This document shows positions 21,001 to 29,784 of a stretch of 64,000 nt of DNA, piece after piece. A program made the position numbers and the translations under genes. Source of the stretch: Amblyomma americanum (taxonomy: Eukaryota; Arthropoda; Arachnida; Ixodida; Ixodidae); NCBI RefSeq assembly GCF_052857255.1, contig NW_027526658.1, positions 62,001-126,000 on the forward strand, written 5' to 3'. The notes under the pieces were generated by a model. That model saw only the letters and a program-made list of their open reading frames with translations. It ran no database searches and had not been told where the DNA came from. Every line of letters starts with the position of its first letter. Within the stretch, counting starts at the first letter, position 1.

Positions 21001-21883
21001 CGATTAAGCCTTCTCTTGAACCCGGGTTCAATCCTATCCACAGAGGCTGCATTTCGATGGAGGTGAAACACAAGGCGCCCGCGTACTGAGCGATATCACT
21101 GCACGTTAAAGAACCCCATTAAGTCAAACTTAAGCCGGAGCTCTCCACTACGGCGTTCCTCAATGCCCATGTCCCTCTGGAATGATTGAAACTCCATATA
21201 CCATATCAACCATTCATACCACGACCGTCCCATGCACTGCCTGCAAATGTGCACGCATGGGCACTTCTCAATGAAATCACGTGCGCATTCGGTATGCATC
21301 GCGTGCACAGTCCAGATAAAACAGCACTGAATATTTCAACGCAAGTACCACTTTTTACGTCCTTCGCAAAACAGCGCCATAAAAACAATGCGGCGCGACT
21401 AAGTGCCTCAATAGCCCAAAACTTTCTCAACGCTCTACTCGATACGATGACAGCCATCGGCACAATTCCTAAATTCTGGGCAGTGCACCATGCCACTAAC
21501 CTCTTCATTAGGGCTGCATTCAAGCGACTCGGTCATGACGTCGCCTTCGTCCCTTAACCCAGCTGAAGCCAGGCGCGCGCGCTTCGTCTCCAGTACGCGC
21601 GTTTTGCCTGGAACAAATAGAACAGTAAATACTGACAAGAAGCAGAATAATTCAAAAACTGCTAACATGAGGAAATTCGTCACCACTTACCAATATCCAG
21701 GACCTCTGCGGGAGCAGGTGGTTCACTGTCCTTCCACGTGAACAATTCTATTGTGCCGCGCACATCATCGATGGCGCCGGGCTCCGTCAGCAGGCGGAAG
21801 CCGACGGCCGTATTGACCATAGCACGTATCGGATATACGTCCCACTTCTCTTCTTGTGTCCACTTGATCAGAATATGGTCCAT
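9006..21883 (-). CDS. BEN-domain protein, six exons, 256 aa
   Basis: This is a host gene encoding a probable nuclear DNA- or chromatin-associated BEN-domain protein. Exons on the minus strand are 21883-21691, 21607-21501, 19516-19438, 19007-18919, 13711-13492 and 9088-9006. They sum to 771 nt including the stop, and every junction keeps frame. All introns are GT-AG (83, 1984, 430, 5207 and 4403 nt). Residues 1-64 form an N-terminal module starting MDHILIKWTQEEKWDVYP. Residues 65-156 are charged and helical (coiled-coil-like, two close cysteines FCSQC). Residues 157-256 fit the BEN pattern: hydrophobic N-terminal helix, LFTADELRGKSLFG, then ALDPVRVNAIIG. BEN proteins (Insv, BEND family) bind DNA and often repress or insulate. 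I recall similar N-terminal modules in tick BEN proteins but could not check. Introns are rich in transposons. Extra alternative exons cannot be excluded. Confidence 0.86.
9340..9640 (+). mobile_element. tRNA-like SINE family 2, copy in BEN intron 5
   Basis: The order is 'CCTTAAGGGTATGAGGCGAT', 'AATGCCCATATATG', 'TTCATAGATCCTTGGGAGTC', then the tRNA-like stretch TGGCGCAATGGTGCAGCGGTTA and a diverged tail. The same order of blocks occurs inverted at 12560-12862, and in part at 19540-19780. The tRNA-like block sits in the middle rather than at the 5' end, so this may be a composite element. Confidence 0.65.
9641..12559. other. BEN intron 5 sequence, no further gene supported
   Basis: AT-rich intronic DNA. 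Short frames exist, for example plus 12073-12270, but none has clear splice sites plus a recognisable domain. Two stretches of GTAAC/GTTAC-rich sequence near 11700 and 12270-12370 may be the ends of an old DNA transposon. Confidence 0.5.
12560..12862 (-). mobile_element. SINE family 2, inverted copy in BEN intron 5
   Basis: Read on the minus strand it repeats the block order of the 9340-9640 copy: AGGGGTATGACGTGATAGCG, GGGTAATGTCC, TTCATAGACTG, GAGTCTTCATACCACTCTTG, then the tRNA-like TGGCACAGTGGTCCAGCAGTTA. The pair of inverted copies lies about 2.9 kb apart in one intron. Confidence 0.65.
13492..13711 (-). CDS. BEN gene exon 5 (most of the BEN domain)
   Basis: Acceptor TTTCCAG|ATCGAC and donor CATCG|GTACGT. 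It encodes 73 codons and one base. The key BEN features are IDIGGGVLI at the domain start, a helix with RGLMRQLFTADELRGKSLFG, and ALDPVRVNAII at the end. GC content is clearly higher than in the flanking introns, as expected of an exon. Confidence 0.86.
13928..14202. mobile_element. Foldback MITE in BEN intron 4
   Basis: Two arms of about 75-95 bp (13928-14030 and 14099-14202) are inverted copies of each other with scattered mismatches. Shared landmarks are AGCCAAATTT, CCACAG, GTGTTTTC and AATTCTAAAA. The spacer includes the small hairpin CATGCTTTCGGAAGCATG. No transposase is present, so it would be non-autonomous. Confidence 0.65.
14203..15487. other. BEN intron 4, no feature recognised
   Basis: Intronic AT-rich sequence. 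A small GC-rich hairpin near 14280-14325 is the only structure noticed. Confidence 0.5.
15693..16200 (-). pseudogene. Penelope GIY-YIG endonuclease domain (partial ORF)
   Basis: The minus-strand frame encodes a fragment of a Penelope-like polyprotein. The diagnostic run is VVYAIPLSCGKLYVGQTGRC followed by FNERLKEH, the Penelope form of the GIY-YIG nuclease that nicks target DNA. A CEEG/CxC cysteine context and the HxGIHCRDC segment fit the linker and C-terminal zinc-binding motif. No reverse transcriptase is present upstream because the copy is 5'-truncated. A 147-residue stretch is still open, ending at about 15693. Confidence 0.82.
16450..16465 (+). repeat. Poly-G tract (16 G)
   Basis: The run lies inside the shorter Penelope copy, at a point where the inverted copy reads only CCCCCT. 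It has therefore expanded since the copies diverged. It could form a G-quadruplex or be a length artefact of sequencing. Confidence 0.8.
16658..18918. other. BEN intron 4, possible pogo-type ends only
   Basis: CAGTAGAACCTCTAA at 16747 and, inverted, CAGTCAAACTTCAAT near 18155 resemble the CAGT-(N)-AAC-TC starts of pogo/Tigger termini. The two ends match each other only weakly and no transposase was seen between them. No exon was supported. Confidence 0.35.
18919..19007 (-). CDS. BEN gene exon 4
   Basis: Acceptor CTTTCAG|AGTC and donor CCCCAG|GTAAGG. It continues the helical segment (VLKKLKKMLDDMKSIDAI) and ends in phase 0. The acceptor contains AGAG, so the exact splice point could be two bases away, but only this choice keeps frame. 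Confidence 0.82.
19438..19516 (-). CDS. BEN gene exon 3
   Basis: Acceptor TTTGCAG|TTTT and donor CATG|GTATGT. It encodes 26 residues rich in E, K, R and L (for example ELDVVKRRNEDLEAAH), the start of a coiled-coil-like segment. It ends in phase 1. Confidence 0.82.
19540..19780 (+). mobile_element. SINE family 2 fragment in BEN intron 2
   Basis: It starts with ACTTAGGTTCCACCTTAAGG and GGCACGATAGCATTAA, the family 2 lead block. A tRNA-like stretch follows (GCCTCAGTGGCCTAAGGGTA and a B-box-like GGGTCTGTTTCCC). The middle differs from the other two copies, so it may be a subfamily. It begins about 25 bp upstream of exon 3 in transcript orientation. Confidence 0.5.
20708..21185 (+). mobile_element. 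tRNA-derived SINE split by a Penelope insertion
   Basis: The head (GCCTCAGTGGTTAAGGCGCTC to GGGTTCA, 20708-20756) and the body (from CCCGGGTTCAATCC at 21021, then GCATTTCGATGGAGG and GCACGTTAAAGAACCCC, to about 21185) belong to one SINE. They are separated by 262 bp. The break falls exactly in the B box, which is duplicated on both sides. Confidence 0.75.
20757..21018 (-). mobile_element. Mini Penelope-like insertion with inverted arms
   Basis: Arms at 20775-20842 and 20896-20960 are inverted copies. Landmarks are GCGCTGACTAGGAACCAAATGATTTA on the left and AATAAATCATTTGGTTGCC then CAGTCAGTGCTTGTG on the right. The right edge (ACAACCAGCCCGATTAAGCC) resembles the reverse complement of the left edge of the 15.5-kb element. 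The flanks GACCTGGGTTCA (20745-20756) and GAACCCGGGTTCA (from 21018-21019) look like a 12-bp target duplication with one change. Confidence 0.65.
21501..21607 (-). CDS. BEN gene exon 2
   Basis: Acceptor TTCCAG|GC at 21608/21607 and donor GAG|GTTAGT at 21501/21500. It completes the split glycine codon and encodes a basic stretch (KTRVLETKRARLASAG) followed by an acidic tail. It ends in phase 0, matching exon 3. Confidence 0.82.
21691..21883 (-). CDS. BEN gene exon 1 (start codon)
   Basis: The ATG is at 21883-21881 in a good context (GCCATGG). The frame stays open to the donor G|GTAAGT at 21691/21690 and ends in phase 1. It encodes 64 codons of the N-terminal module, with tryptophans at residues 8 and 14. 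The next exon lies only 83 nt away. Confidence 0.85.
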
Positions 21884-23171
21884 GGCAAACTTCTAAAGAG
21901 GCTAAGACAGAGAGACGCACACGCCTAAATCTGACGTGACGAGTATGACGAGCACCATGCACGCGCTTTTTGTCAAATTATCTGGCTTGTATTGGCTAGT
22001 GGCTACACAAGGCGACAAAGCCACTGGCAAGGCCGATGGTGAAATGTAGCCTCTGTGAAAAAAATATTTTAAGTTGACCTATATTTCATAAATTATTCTT
22101 TACTATTCAAACAAAAAACTGATTTTTTAAAAGTAACTAACGTTTGATGTTTATTTTCTTTTTACAATATTTTTTGCTCTTTCTGCTCACTTTCGGTTTC
22201 GATTATCAATTTTTGCCATGACCGCTACCTTTAGATGTTCAATTTTTTACACAGGCTTTACAAGCACCAGTAATGTTGCTGACTACAGTATACTAAGTTT
22301 ATTTGTAGCAAGGAAAATGCTGCCGAAATTAAGCAATTCTCGGTTGAGGTGCCGAAATATCTTCCCGTGAGGTGCACAACAAAAAGAGAAGTACTGCGAG
22401 TCTTTCCTCGTTCTTTAAAAATCACGAGTGCGTACCTTGCGTACTCTGAATGCTCTTATCGAGGCAATCGGTACTCATAGTGCGCGGGAAAGCAAATACC
22501 GTAAGTTACAGTATGCAGTCCCCTCATCCGGTATGTTTTGCATGAAAACCTGTCAAGTCTATCGTTTTATGCCCTTATGCGGAGTATGAGTGTCCCCTCC
22601 AGTTTTAGTGTGCTAAAACAAGGCCCCAAATAAGCACAACGTACACTAAGCGCGCCTATATTTCATTTCGCCTAACCATTGCTAAATCGTCAGTAATTTT
22701 TTTTATGGTTCTTCCGCTTCTGGTACGTTACCTACAGGGTCCAAGTGTGCAAACAGCGCATAAGAATATATGTGCAGCAACGGCGCAAGTATCACCAAAA
22801 ATCTTGTCTTAGAATAAGCTTTGGGAATTTCATGCCATATTCGGGGTCCAAGAAAAATCATGCTGCTCAGTCTGCGCCTGTTACAGCCTCAAAGCGGAAA
22901 TGTTCAGCTCTTAAGCATCCCAGTCAATATTTCTTTGATCTATTTTTATTTATTCATTTTGGTTGGCACAAACCCACAAACACCCCTAGATCTTGCTCGG
23001 AGTTTACCCATCGGAATTAATAGTGCTTTCGCAATAAAAACTACGTGAACGTGACGTACGTGATATATTGGTTCCCCATGCAAGCAGCCAGCATATTTTT
23101 TCCCCTTAGCCTTTAGTCAAATGTTACGCAAGCGGAGGTGAAAATGTGGTCACTGATCACGCCATCATTGT
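21884..23171. other. BEN gene 5' flank, no feature recognised
   Basis: This is the likely promoter side of the BEN gene. I saw no TATA box at a convincing distance from the ATG. The region at 22040-22300 is strongly AT-rich. Short frames show no recognisable domain. Confidence 0.4.
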
Positions 23172-23238
23172 GTTCCACGGTATTATAAAAGCAAGTCCGG
23201 AACCAAGGTTCCGGACATGATTTTAATACTATGGAACA
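23172..23238. repeat. Imperfect palindrome, ~32-bp arms
   Basis: The centre GTCCGGAACC-AA-GGTTCCGGAC is a perfect 10-bp stem. The arms extend outward with few mismatches to TGTTCCA and TGGAACA. It lies 1.3 kb upstream of the BEN start codon. It could be a small foldback element or a cruciform-forming site. Confidence 0.7.
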
Positions 23239-23577
23239 CCTGCGCGTCGATCGGTCTGTTTGATCACGCTAAGATGTAAACCTTTTTACGCCATATGTGA
23301 AAAGTTTTTAAAGTATGACAGACAGGTCACAAAATGTGCCGTTAATTAAATATTTATTCATATAGTGCACGGCGCAACAATCTATTGGCGCAGTATATAC
23401 CGCAAAGGCTTCATATAGTCGTGCCAGTTGGAGGGTCTAAAGGGCAAATATGTCATAGTCTTATACGAAACATGCTGTGAATCCTCCAGCTGGCAATCTC
23501 ATGAATGAGGTTGCTTAATTTTAGAGTAAACCATTAAAACGACTACATTTTCACCTTTGTCCGAGAAAATGGCTATC

Positions 23578-23817
23578 TCAAACTGGGGCCCGATTACTGC
23601 AGCGTGGAGGCAGAAGAGAGTCGAAAAAAAAATAGCTGCGAAAAGATTGAAATAGGTGCTCCGCGGCAACCACGTCCGCCCTTAAGTACATGTGCGTATG
23701 GAATTCCTTGTTGCTGAAGACGAACTTTCCGGCACCGGGAGGTTTTTGGACATTCAGCGATACGTTGGCGCACTTTGGAAACGGGACGTTAGTACGCCTC
23801 ATGATTAGAGCGATCAA
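23578..23817 (-). other. Uncertain open frame upstream of the BEN gene
   Basis: A minus-strand frame starts near ATGAGGCGTACTAACGTCCC, with a balanced amino-acid mix (KCANVSLNVQKPPGAGKFVF) for about 55 residues before a low-complexity phenylalanine run. GC content is raised over this stretch. No domain or clear splice donor was found, so it may be a chance frame or a decayed exon. Confidence 0.25.
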
Positions 23818-24256
23818 GCAACCCGCGTGAATTCTGAAACGTGTGTGCTTGCTAACAATGTCTGACGCGGTCCAACACTTAAAGCCACCACAGCAAAACG
23901 TGCATACGAAGGAACTGACCCCGGAACTAAGGAAAGGATAAGGGCTTGTTTTCTTTTTAATTTGTGGTGTTCATCAATGAGAAATTACTACTGTAATCAG
24001 TTTATTCCTGAAAGATAACTGATTAGAAAGCAACCATTTTTGACAACCCACCAGCAGTCGCGATTGATTTTGTTCGCACCTGTCAGTGCGGCATAATTAA
24101 ATCAGAGCTGGGCTAGAGCAAGCTTATGGCATACAGAGCATAACTATAGCACCTAACAGCAAGAACAGGCCTAGAAACAGACCACAAACGCTATAGTGCT
24201 TGTGGTGTCTTTTTTCGGTCTCAGTTCTTGTTGCTATACGCTCTAGTTGTTATGCC

Positions 24257-24720
24257 CGCTGTGATTCAGCGGTTAGTGCATTCGTGTATTGAACTCGATC
24301 AGTATCGAATCCTGGCCTAGGCGCGCGCCCGCTCTTGATTCGATGGAGGGAAAACACAAAATCACGGCGGCGGTCTCCTGTACGCCATCGGTGTACATAC
24401 ACCCCCTGTCAAAAGTATACAGCGCAAGGAGTTTGCTTGTGAAGCCTCCAGCGTGCCTCGTAATGCATCCTCAGCGACCGCAATCCCTCTAAAGAGGAAT
24501 GAATGGCTTTGCGTCCTCAATCCTCCCAAGGTATGGAGTGCTCGATATGCTAGGCAGCCACGCTAAACAGCTTAGAAACAAACCCATTGGGCTGTATACA
24601 CTTTTGAAGGGGGCTGCACGTTAAACAATACCAGGTGGTCGTAATTTATCCGATTCCCCCGTAAGGCGTTTTTCGCAGCTCACGTGCCGCTTTGGCACGT
24701 TAAACCCTACATACCGCCTA
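24257..24720 (+). mobile_element. SINE split by a MITE
   Basis: A tRNA-like head (GTGATTCAGCGGTTAGTGC, then GTATCGAATCCTGG) begins at 24257. The body with GATTCGATGGAGGGAAAAC continues to about 24401. The 3' part resumes at 24614 with CACGTTAAACAATACC, CAGGTGGTCG and the tail GGCACGTTAAACCC. The 3' half matches the SINE family 3 type also seen at 48977 and 61837. Confidence 0.7.
24402..24613. mobile_element. MITE with ~30-bp terminal inverted repeats
   Basis: The left end CCCCCTGTCAAAAGTATACA (from 24402) pairs with the right end TGTATACACTTTTGAAGGGGG (to about 24613), with one indel. Length is about 212 bp and there is no coding capacity. It sits inside a SINE. The target duplication is unclear; GTGTACATA on the left is not obviously repeated on the right. 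Confidence 0.7.
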
Positions 24721-25970
24721 ACCAATTCTCACTGTATTTGTGCAACAAGAGCATGCAGAGACTACGTATACATGAAATTGACGAAATTGAACTTTCGTTC
24801 GCAAATTAGAAGAGCGTATACCATCTTAAATTGCGACCGAGTTCGCTGCGCCTGTATTCTTCTGCGAACGACATTTTCTAAGCCAGACGCGACATACTGC
24901 AGAACAATATAAGTATGTGCAGTGCTAGCCTCTCCTAAGCGCACGTAGGCCACGCACACACCGACCTCGAGCGAGAACACGCGGCAGCCTCCTTTAGCCC
25001 AGGGGAGGCTCACCGCCGAAGCGATGTACTGCGCGACAGGCGTGTCCACAGGTTGGACAGATCGCACACATGGCTAGAAGAAGCTAGCACTGTTTTTAAC
25101 AAATCTTTAAAATCCAAAGAGTATTGTGAAAGGCTTCATAATAGCGACACCCCGTCGCATTCCTTTTCCAGAGGGCAAATCTGTAGTTGCGACTGGCGGC
25201 CTAAGGCTCGATACTGTTTAAAGGTCCATTCACTCAAGCTGTGCTGTGGAATGTGGATGTCAATCGCAGTACGTTCACTGTGTGTGCAGCGTGCTGCGCC
25301 CGGATTGTCGGTGACGTGTACATTGAGAGTTCAATTTGTACATATATACACGCATGCAGCTCGAGTTAAAACGAATGGAATGTGCATCCTCGGCATTTCA
25401 TTTTTGCCTGCAATAAAATATCTACAAGACTGCAATTTCATGCATGTATGCAAACCCACTGTCAATCAACTACAACAGCAAATGATCAAATCAGAAGTTA
25501 ATTGTCAGCACTGCACTCAAACTCAAGGACGCTTGAAAACCACCGCGTGTTCTCATTTTAAGTCGATGCGTGCGGGGACCACGGCCGCGTAAAAAATTCT
25601 AGCACTGCATCGAACTGTTGCCCTGCAGTCCGATGCGTCAGCTGTTGAAAAAAATGCCGTTCTTAGAGGAACACCAGTTCGTGCAGGGCATACCCGCCGC
25701 AAACACGCCAGGAATGTGTGCCCTGGAAAAGGCACGGCACGAACAAAAGGAGGAATTTAGGAGAAAGATGACTGACACCAATCAAGTTATTTTTTGGAAA
25801 AAAAAAACACGTTTCTTCATCGTGTAACTATGGGCGAGGCACAGCTTGGCTTTTTAAGCCCTCGTGTGGAACGCTTCCGGGTGAGTGGCCGCAAATCATG
25901 AATGTAAGAAGAGGGAAGTGTCCCCACGGAGGGATCAACATTCTTCCGTGTCTGTTCGATGTACTATGAA

Positions 25971-25986
25971 GGGGGGGGGGGGGGGG
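25971..25986 (+). repeat. Poly-G tract (16 G)
   Basis: An uninterrupted run of 16 G. A second run of 15 G lies about 110 bp downstream. Confidence 0.85.
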
Positions 25987-26096
25987 CAGTGTGAGGCCAT
26001 TGAAGCAGCTAACATGCCAGCTGCATCCGCTAGCACAAAGATCATTTGACTGGCCAACGATAAAGTGCAGGAATAAATCACAAATATTTTTTTTAT

Positions 26097-26111
26097 GGGG
26101 GGGGGGGGGGG
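26097..26111 (+). repeat. Poly-G tract (15 G)
   Basis: An uninterrupted run of 15 G directly after a T-rich stretch (ATTTTTTTTAT). Confidence 0.85.
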
Positions 26112-27009
26112 AGTTGCATTCCGATTTCAAGCATCGCAGTCAAGAAAGTGCAAAGGGAAAGTGCAAAACCATGGAGGAAGAGAGCAGAGGACTATTGAAA
26201 GGCGTTGTGACAGGAGCTACACTTTACATTTTATTGGGGGCTGATATATACCCTCCAGAAGAAAAACAAAAGTGAAGACAGGCAACATTTGTCGGAAAAG
26301 GGTGGCGGCGTCACCAGTAATGTAGCGTGGATACGTAGTCTACAGCAGTTATACTAGGCCTCAGACAATAATGTGTGCTCACTGCCACCAGATAACACAA
26401 TCGACAACGATGAGATGAGCAGATTATGCCCAAAGATCGCGTGGTTCGAGGTCTTGAAGTTGGGAATGTCAAAGAGGGTTTAAGGTTGTATACGTGCTTT
26501 TCTCACTATGTCCCACGCATGGATATTATAACTATGTACAGCCGTGGTCCTTACCTCACTGTAAGGCAGCTGTCATTAGTGTGGCAGGAGAAAAGTATAC
26601 TGAATTGATTGAACTGCGATAAACCTTCAGTATAGTGTGAGAAGGAGCACCAAAACGCAGGTGACATTTCGTAAAAGGAAATTTAACCGGAAGGGATTCA
26701 TACTCCTGATACCTGATGTGTTTTGCTTTCGTAAATGTTGCCTACATGTTGCATATCTGTCATAATTACTCGGACATGCATGCTGGAGAGTGCTTTTTTG
26801 TCTTTTCTTATATACACCATCTGCATGCACAAGTGATCTTATCATTGCTGTAAACTGTACTCACTATATAGTGTTTCAATTTCTCATTACTCTGCCTATG
26901 GCATCAGTATTACACATGTATGGAGCGCGTTAAGGGAGTCAATAAAATTCATACGCAAAAGGGCTGATTATGATTCGTAATTAATGCATTTATTACACTG
27001 TCTATAACA

Positions 27010-27790
27010 TGCGTATCGTAGTCGTAGAAGTGAGTCTACATAGCGAAGGCAGGAAGGCCTATAACATATTATGCACGACATAAGCTCTATAGATTTTGAC
27101 TAGGCATGAAGTCTTACTGAGCTATTTTTATAGAGCCCCTTTTGACTTCGAAGTGAGCGAGTTCGTATAGCGAAGTCACAAAACGAGCTCTATAAAATCT
27201 GGGACATTATGAAGTCTTACTGGGCCAGTTGTATAGAATCTGTTTTGACTGCAAATAGAGCGAGTTTTTACAGGAAATGCACGACATAAGCTGTATAGAT
27301 TTTGACTAAGTATGAAGTCTTGCTGAGCTATTTCTATAGAGCCCCTTTTGACTTCGAACTGAGCGAGTTCGTATAGCGAGGTCACAAAACAAGCTCTATA
27401 AAATCTGGCACATTAGGAAGTCTTACGGGGCCAGTTCGATAGAATCTGTTTTGATTGCAAGTGGAGCGAGTTTTTATAGAGAATACACGAAACAAGCTCT
27501 GTAATTTCTGACTCATTATGATGTCTTACTGAGCTATGTCTATAGAGGCTCTTTTGACTTCGAAAGGAGCGACTTCTTATAGTGAAGGCACAAAACAAGT
27601 TCTATAAGGTTGACTCATTATAAAGTCTTATTGAGCCAATTTAATAGAATCTTTATGGACTGTGAACACAGCTGAACTTTATAGTTAGGTCTCATTACAG
27701 AATACATAGACTGCTTAATGAGCTGGCTCAATAGACGGCGAGTCCCTATAGAGATCCTTTAGAATCATTACGCTCTCTATACATGTTCAA
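27010..27790. repeat. Satellite with 206-bp dimer of ~103-bp monomers
   Basis: The phrase CGACATAAGCTCTATAGAT and its variants start at 27076, 27282 and 27488, exactly 206 bp apart. Half-way through each unit a related but distinct monomer begins (CAAAACGAGCTCTATAAAAT). Both monomers contain 'GAAGTCTTACTG(A/G)G(C)CAGT/TAT', 'ATAGA' and 'TTTTGACT'. About seven monomers are present, decaying at both edges. Confidence 0.85.
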
Positions 27791-28875
27791 AAGAAACTCG
27801 AAGTCCATTTTTGTAAGGGTACTCGACCGGCCCGACGGCATACTGTCACGAAACGACAGGCCCACAAGAGAAGTACGCCCCAGGAAATCCATTGGCTTGT
27901 TGGTCTCTCGATGTGTGGGCTGCTGGTATTCTTTTCTAGCCGAGGCAAAATCGGGCAGCAACGTAAAAACGGGTCCAAGAACTGCGTCGGGTGAATATGA
28001 TGACTCGCGCTTATGATATGCAAACAGTCCGCGTTGCTTTGCTGCTTTTTTATGATTGGTCGAGCTACTGCAAACTTCGGGCCATAACGAACGAATGTGG
28101 CGTGATGGTTATGTTCGTCACGGAGTTCAACGGACCCGTAAACTTTGAAACGCTGCATGAAGCCGTCCAATTCTAGAGGAATAAATTTGAAGCAGTTCGG
28201 CGCAGTATTTATGATTTCCTATCAGGATGACGCAGCTCATCTGGTTTGGCGCAGCTTGGCGCGAGTGTGAAATCCCTGTGCGTGTTTCACCTAAAGCCCG
28301 TATTATATCGAAAAACAAAAGCAAAGATACAGGTTAACAGGTGCGATTTCAGAGGCTTTTGCCAGTCTGGAGGAAGGCCGCATGGTGTCATCTCTGCTTC
28401 ATTGGCCTCGACTAGTGCTTGAAGGTAAGAGGGTCTGGCCACCCCGCCAATATTGGGAACGGATCTGAGACCCCGGGCCCGTGCTAGAATGTAGGGACTG
28501 ATTCCGAATCAAGCAACCATGTTTTATCCTTGTCAGTAAGAGTTTAAGAGTCAAGTTTAAGTAAATAAGAGTCGTTAACATGTTTTCTAAAACCTGACAC
28601 CTAGAAAAATACAAAGTTGGCAGCACTACAGGAAAGGTAGAAGAAAAGTGTAAACCCGTGCCCTCACACCACGCTCGAGTCAGTCCCGAGCTGGCCGCTC
28701 AGCTCCGAGGATACAATACAACAACGAACACACTGGCTCAGAATGCGGACCGTTTGCTTCAGGACCTGTGCTCAATTCACTTGAGACACGTACCCCTTCG
28801 ATGCAGCAAGACTTTAAAGGCGGCCCTGAAATCAATCAGATGGGCACACTCTAGTGCAGCAGATCTGTAGTTGTT
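27791..28875. other. No feature recognised
   Basis: No domain or repeat was identified. The plus frame at 28658-28870 (70 codons) has a plausible composition but no known motif. Confidence 0.4.
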
Positions 28876-29010
28876 GTCTTTGTGGGCATTCGAGTCAAAT
28901 TTGAAAGCTCTTCGTGGAACCCATAACTTAGAAATAATTTTTAAAGATCGCTGCTCGCAATATCTCGCAACCGATTAGGGATACACACCTCATCGCGTCC
29001 CCTTCCCCGA

Positions 29011-29018
29011 TGACGTCA
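29011..29018. promoter_or_regulatory. CRE-like palindrome TGACGTCA
   Basis: A perfect 8-bp match to the CREB/ATF consensus, within the inner arm of a MITE. Function is unproven. Confidence 0.5.
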
Positions 29019-29061
29019 GTGCGCAGACGGGGCGAGCTGGAAGGCTGTCCCTTCTGCCCAC

Positions 29062-29069
29062 TGACGTCA
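29062..29069. promoter_or_regulatory. CRE-like palindrome TGACGTCA
   Basis: The inverted-arm counterpart of the site at 29011, also perfect. The pair is 51 bp apart. Confidence 0.5.
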
Positions 29070-29439
29070 TTGGGGTAAGCGACACGCGCAATTAGGTGTG
29101 TCGCCCTAAAAGGTTACAAGCTAGTCAGAGTTCCAGTGACTTTATTGCGAGCTGCTGCGAGTGGCGATTTTTCCAAATTATTTCTAAATGATACGCTACG
29201 CCCACTGCTTTAAATTTGACTCGAATACCCACAAGGACCACTTATGCACAACTGTTGCACTGAAATGTGCCCATCGAAATGATTTGAGAGTCTCTTTAAG
29301 GAGTGGCCTTGAAGAATAAAGAGAATTGACACCTTTCTGGCATGTGCTTTTTCTTTAGGGCATCAGTCGTACTGTGCGGATTATATGCCCATGTCGTAGT
29401 CACTTGCAGCGTTTTTTTGTCTTTTTACGGCGACCAGCT

Positions 29440-29721
29440 GTAGCCGGTCGTTTGGCTAAATCTTGGAGTCGTCCTCGTCGGCGCCCCTGTACGTCGCACA
29501 CTGCACACCGTCCCCACCTTCACAACCTCCAACACCAAATCAGGTGGGCTCCGGGGCACTCGGGGCTCGAGGGAAACGAGGTCGCGGATCGGTCGGCTCG
29601 AGGGCACACCAACCGAGCAACAGACACCCCCGATCCGGCCACAGCCCCCGAAATCCCCACTGCCTACAGTCGACGGCTCCAATACTTTACACTCTCACGC
29701 TACCGAAAAATGTTAACGTAA
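29440..29721 (+). pseudogene. LINE RNase H fragment
   Basis: The frame reads IRWAPGHSGLEGNEVADRSARG and then TAYSRRLQYFTLSRYRKM. The first phrase is the C-terminal RNase H motif (HSG-GNE-AD) of I-type LINEs; the second is the region that follows it in those polyproteins. The rest of the element is absent on both sides, so this is a small relic. Confidence 0.7.
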
Positions 29722-29784
29722 GTACGTCACCCGTTGCAGTTCCGAAATGGTAACGAGTACGTCACTAGGTTACCAAAAAAAAAC

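Larger units (their letters stand above)
24721..26996. other. No gene recognised; two long G tracts
   Basis: Short frames on both strands have no recognisable domain. The poly-G tracts at 25971-25986 and 26097-26111 are listed separately. Confidence 0.45.
28876..29238. mobile_element. Foldback MITE with two CRE-like sites
   Basis: The ends TTTGTGGGCATTCGAGTCAA and its inverted partner (ATTTGACTCGAATACCCACA) are followed inward by further matching blocks around AAATAATTT and GCTGC(T)CGC. The centre is also palindromic (CACACCTCATCGCG against GCGCAATTAGGTGTG). Perfect TGACGTCA sites lie at 29011-29018 and 29062-29069. There is no coding capacity. Confidence 0.7.
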
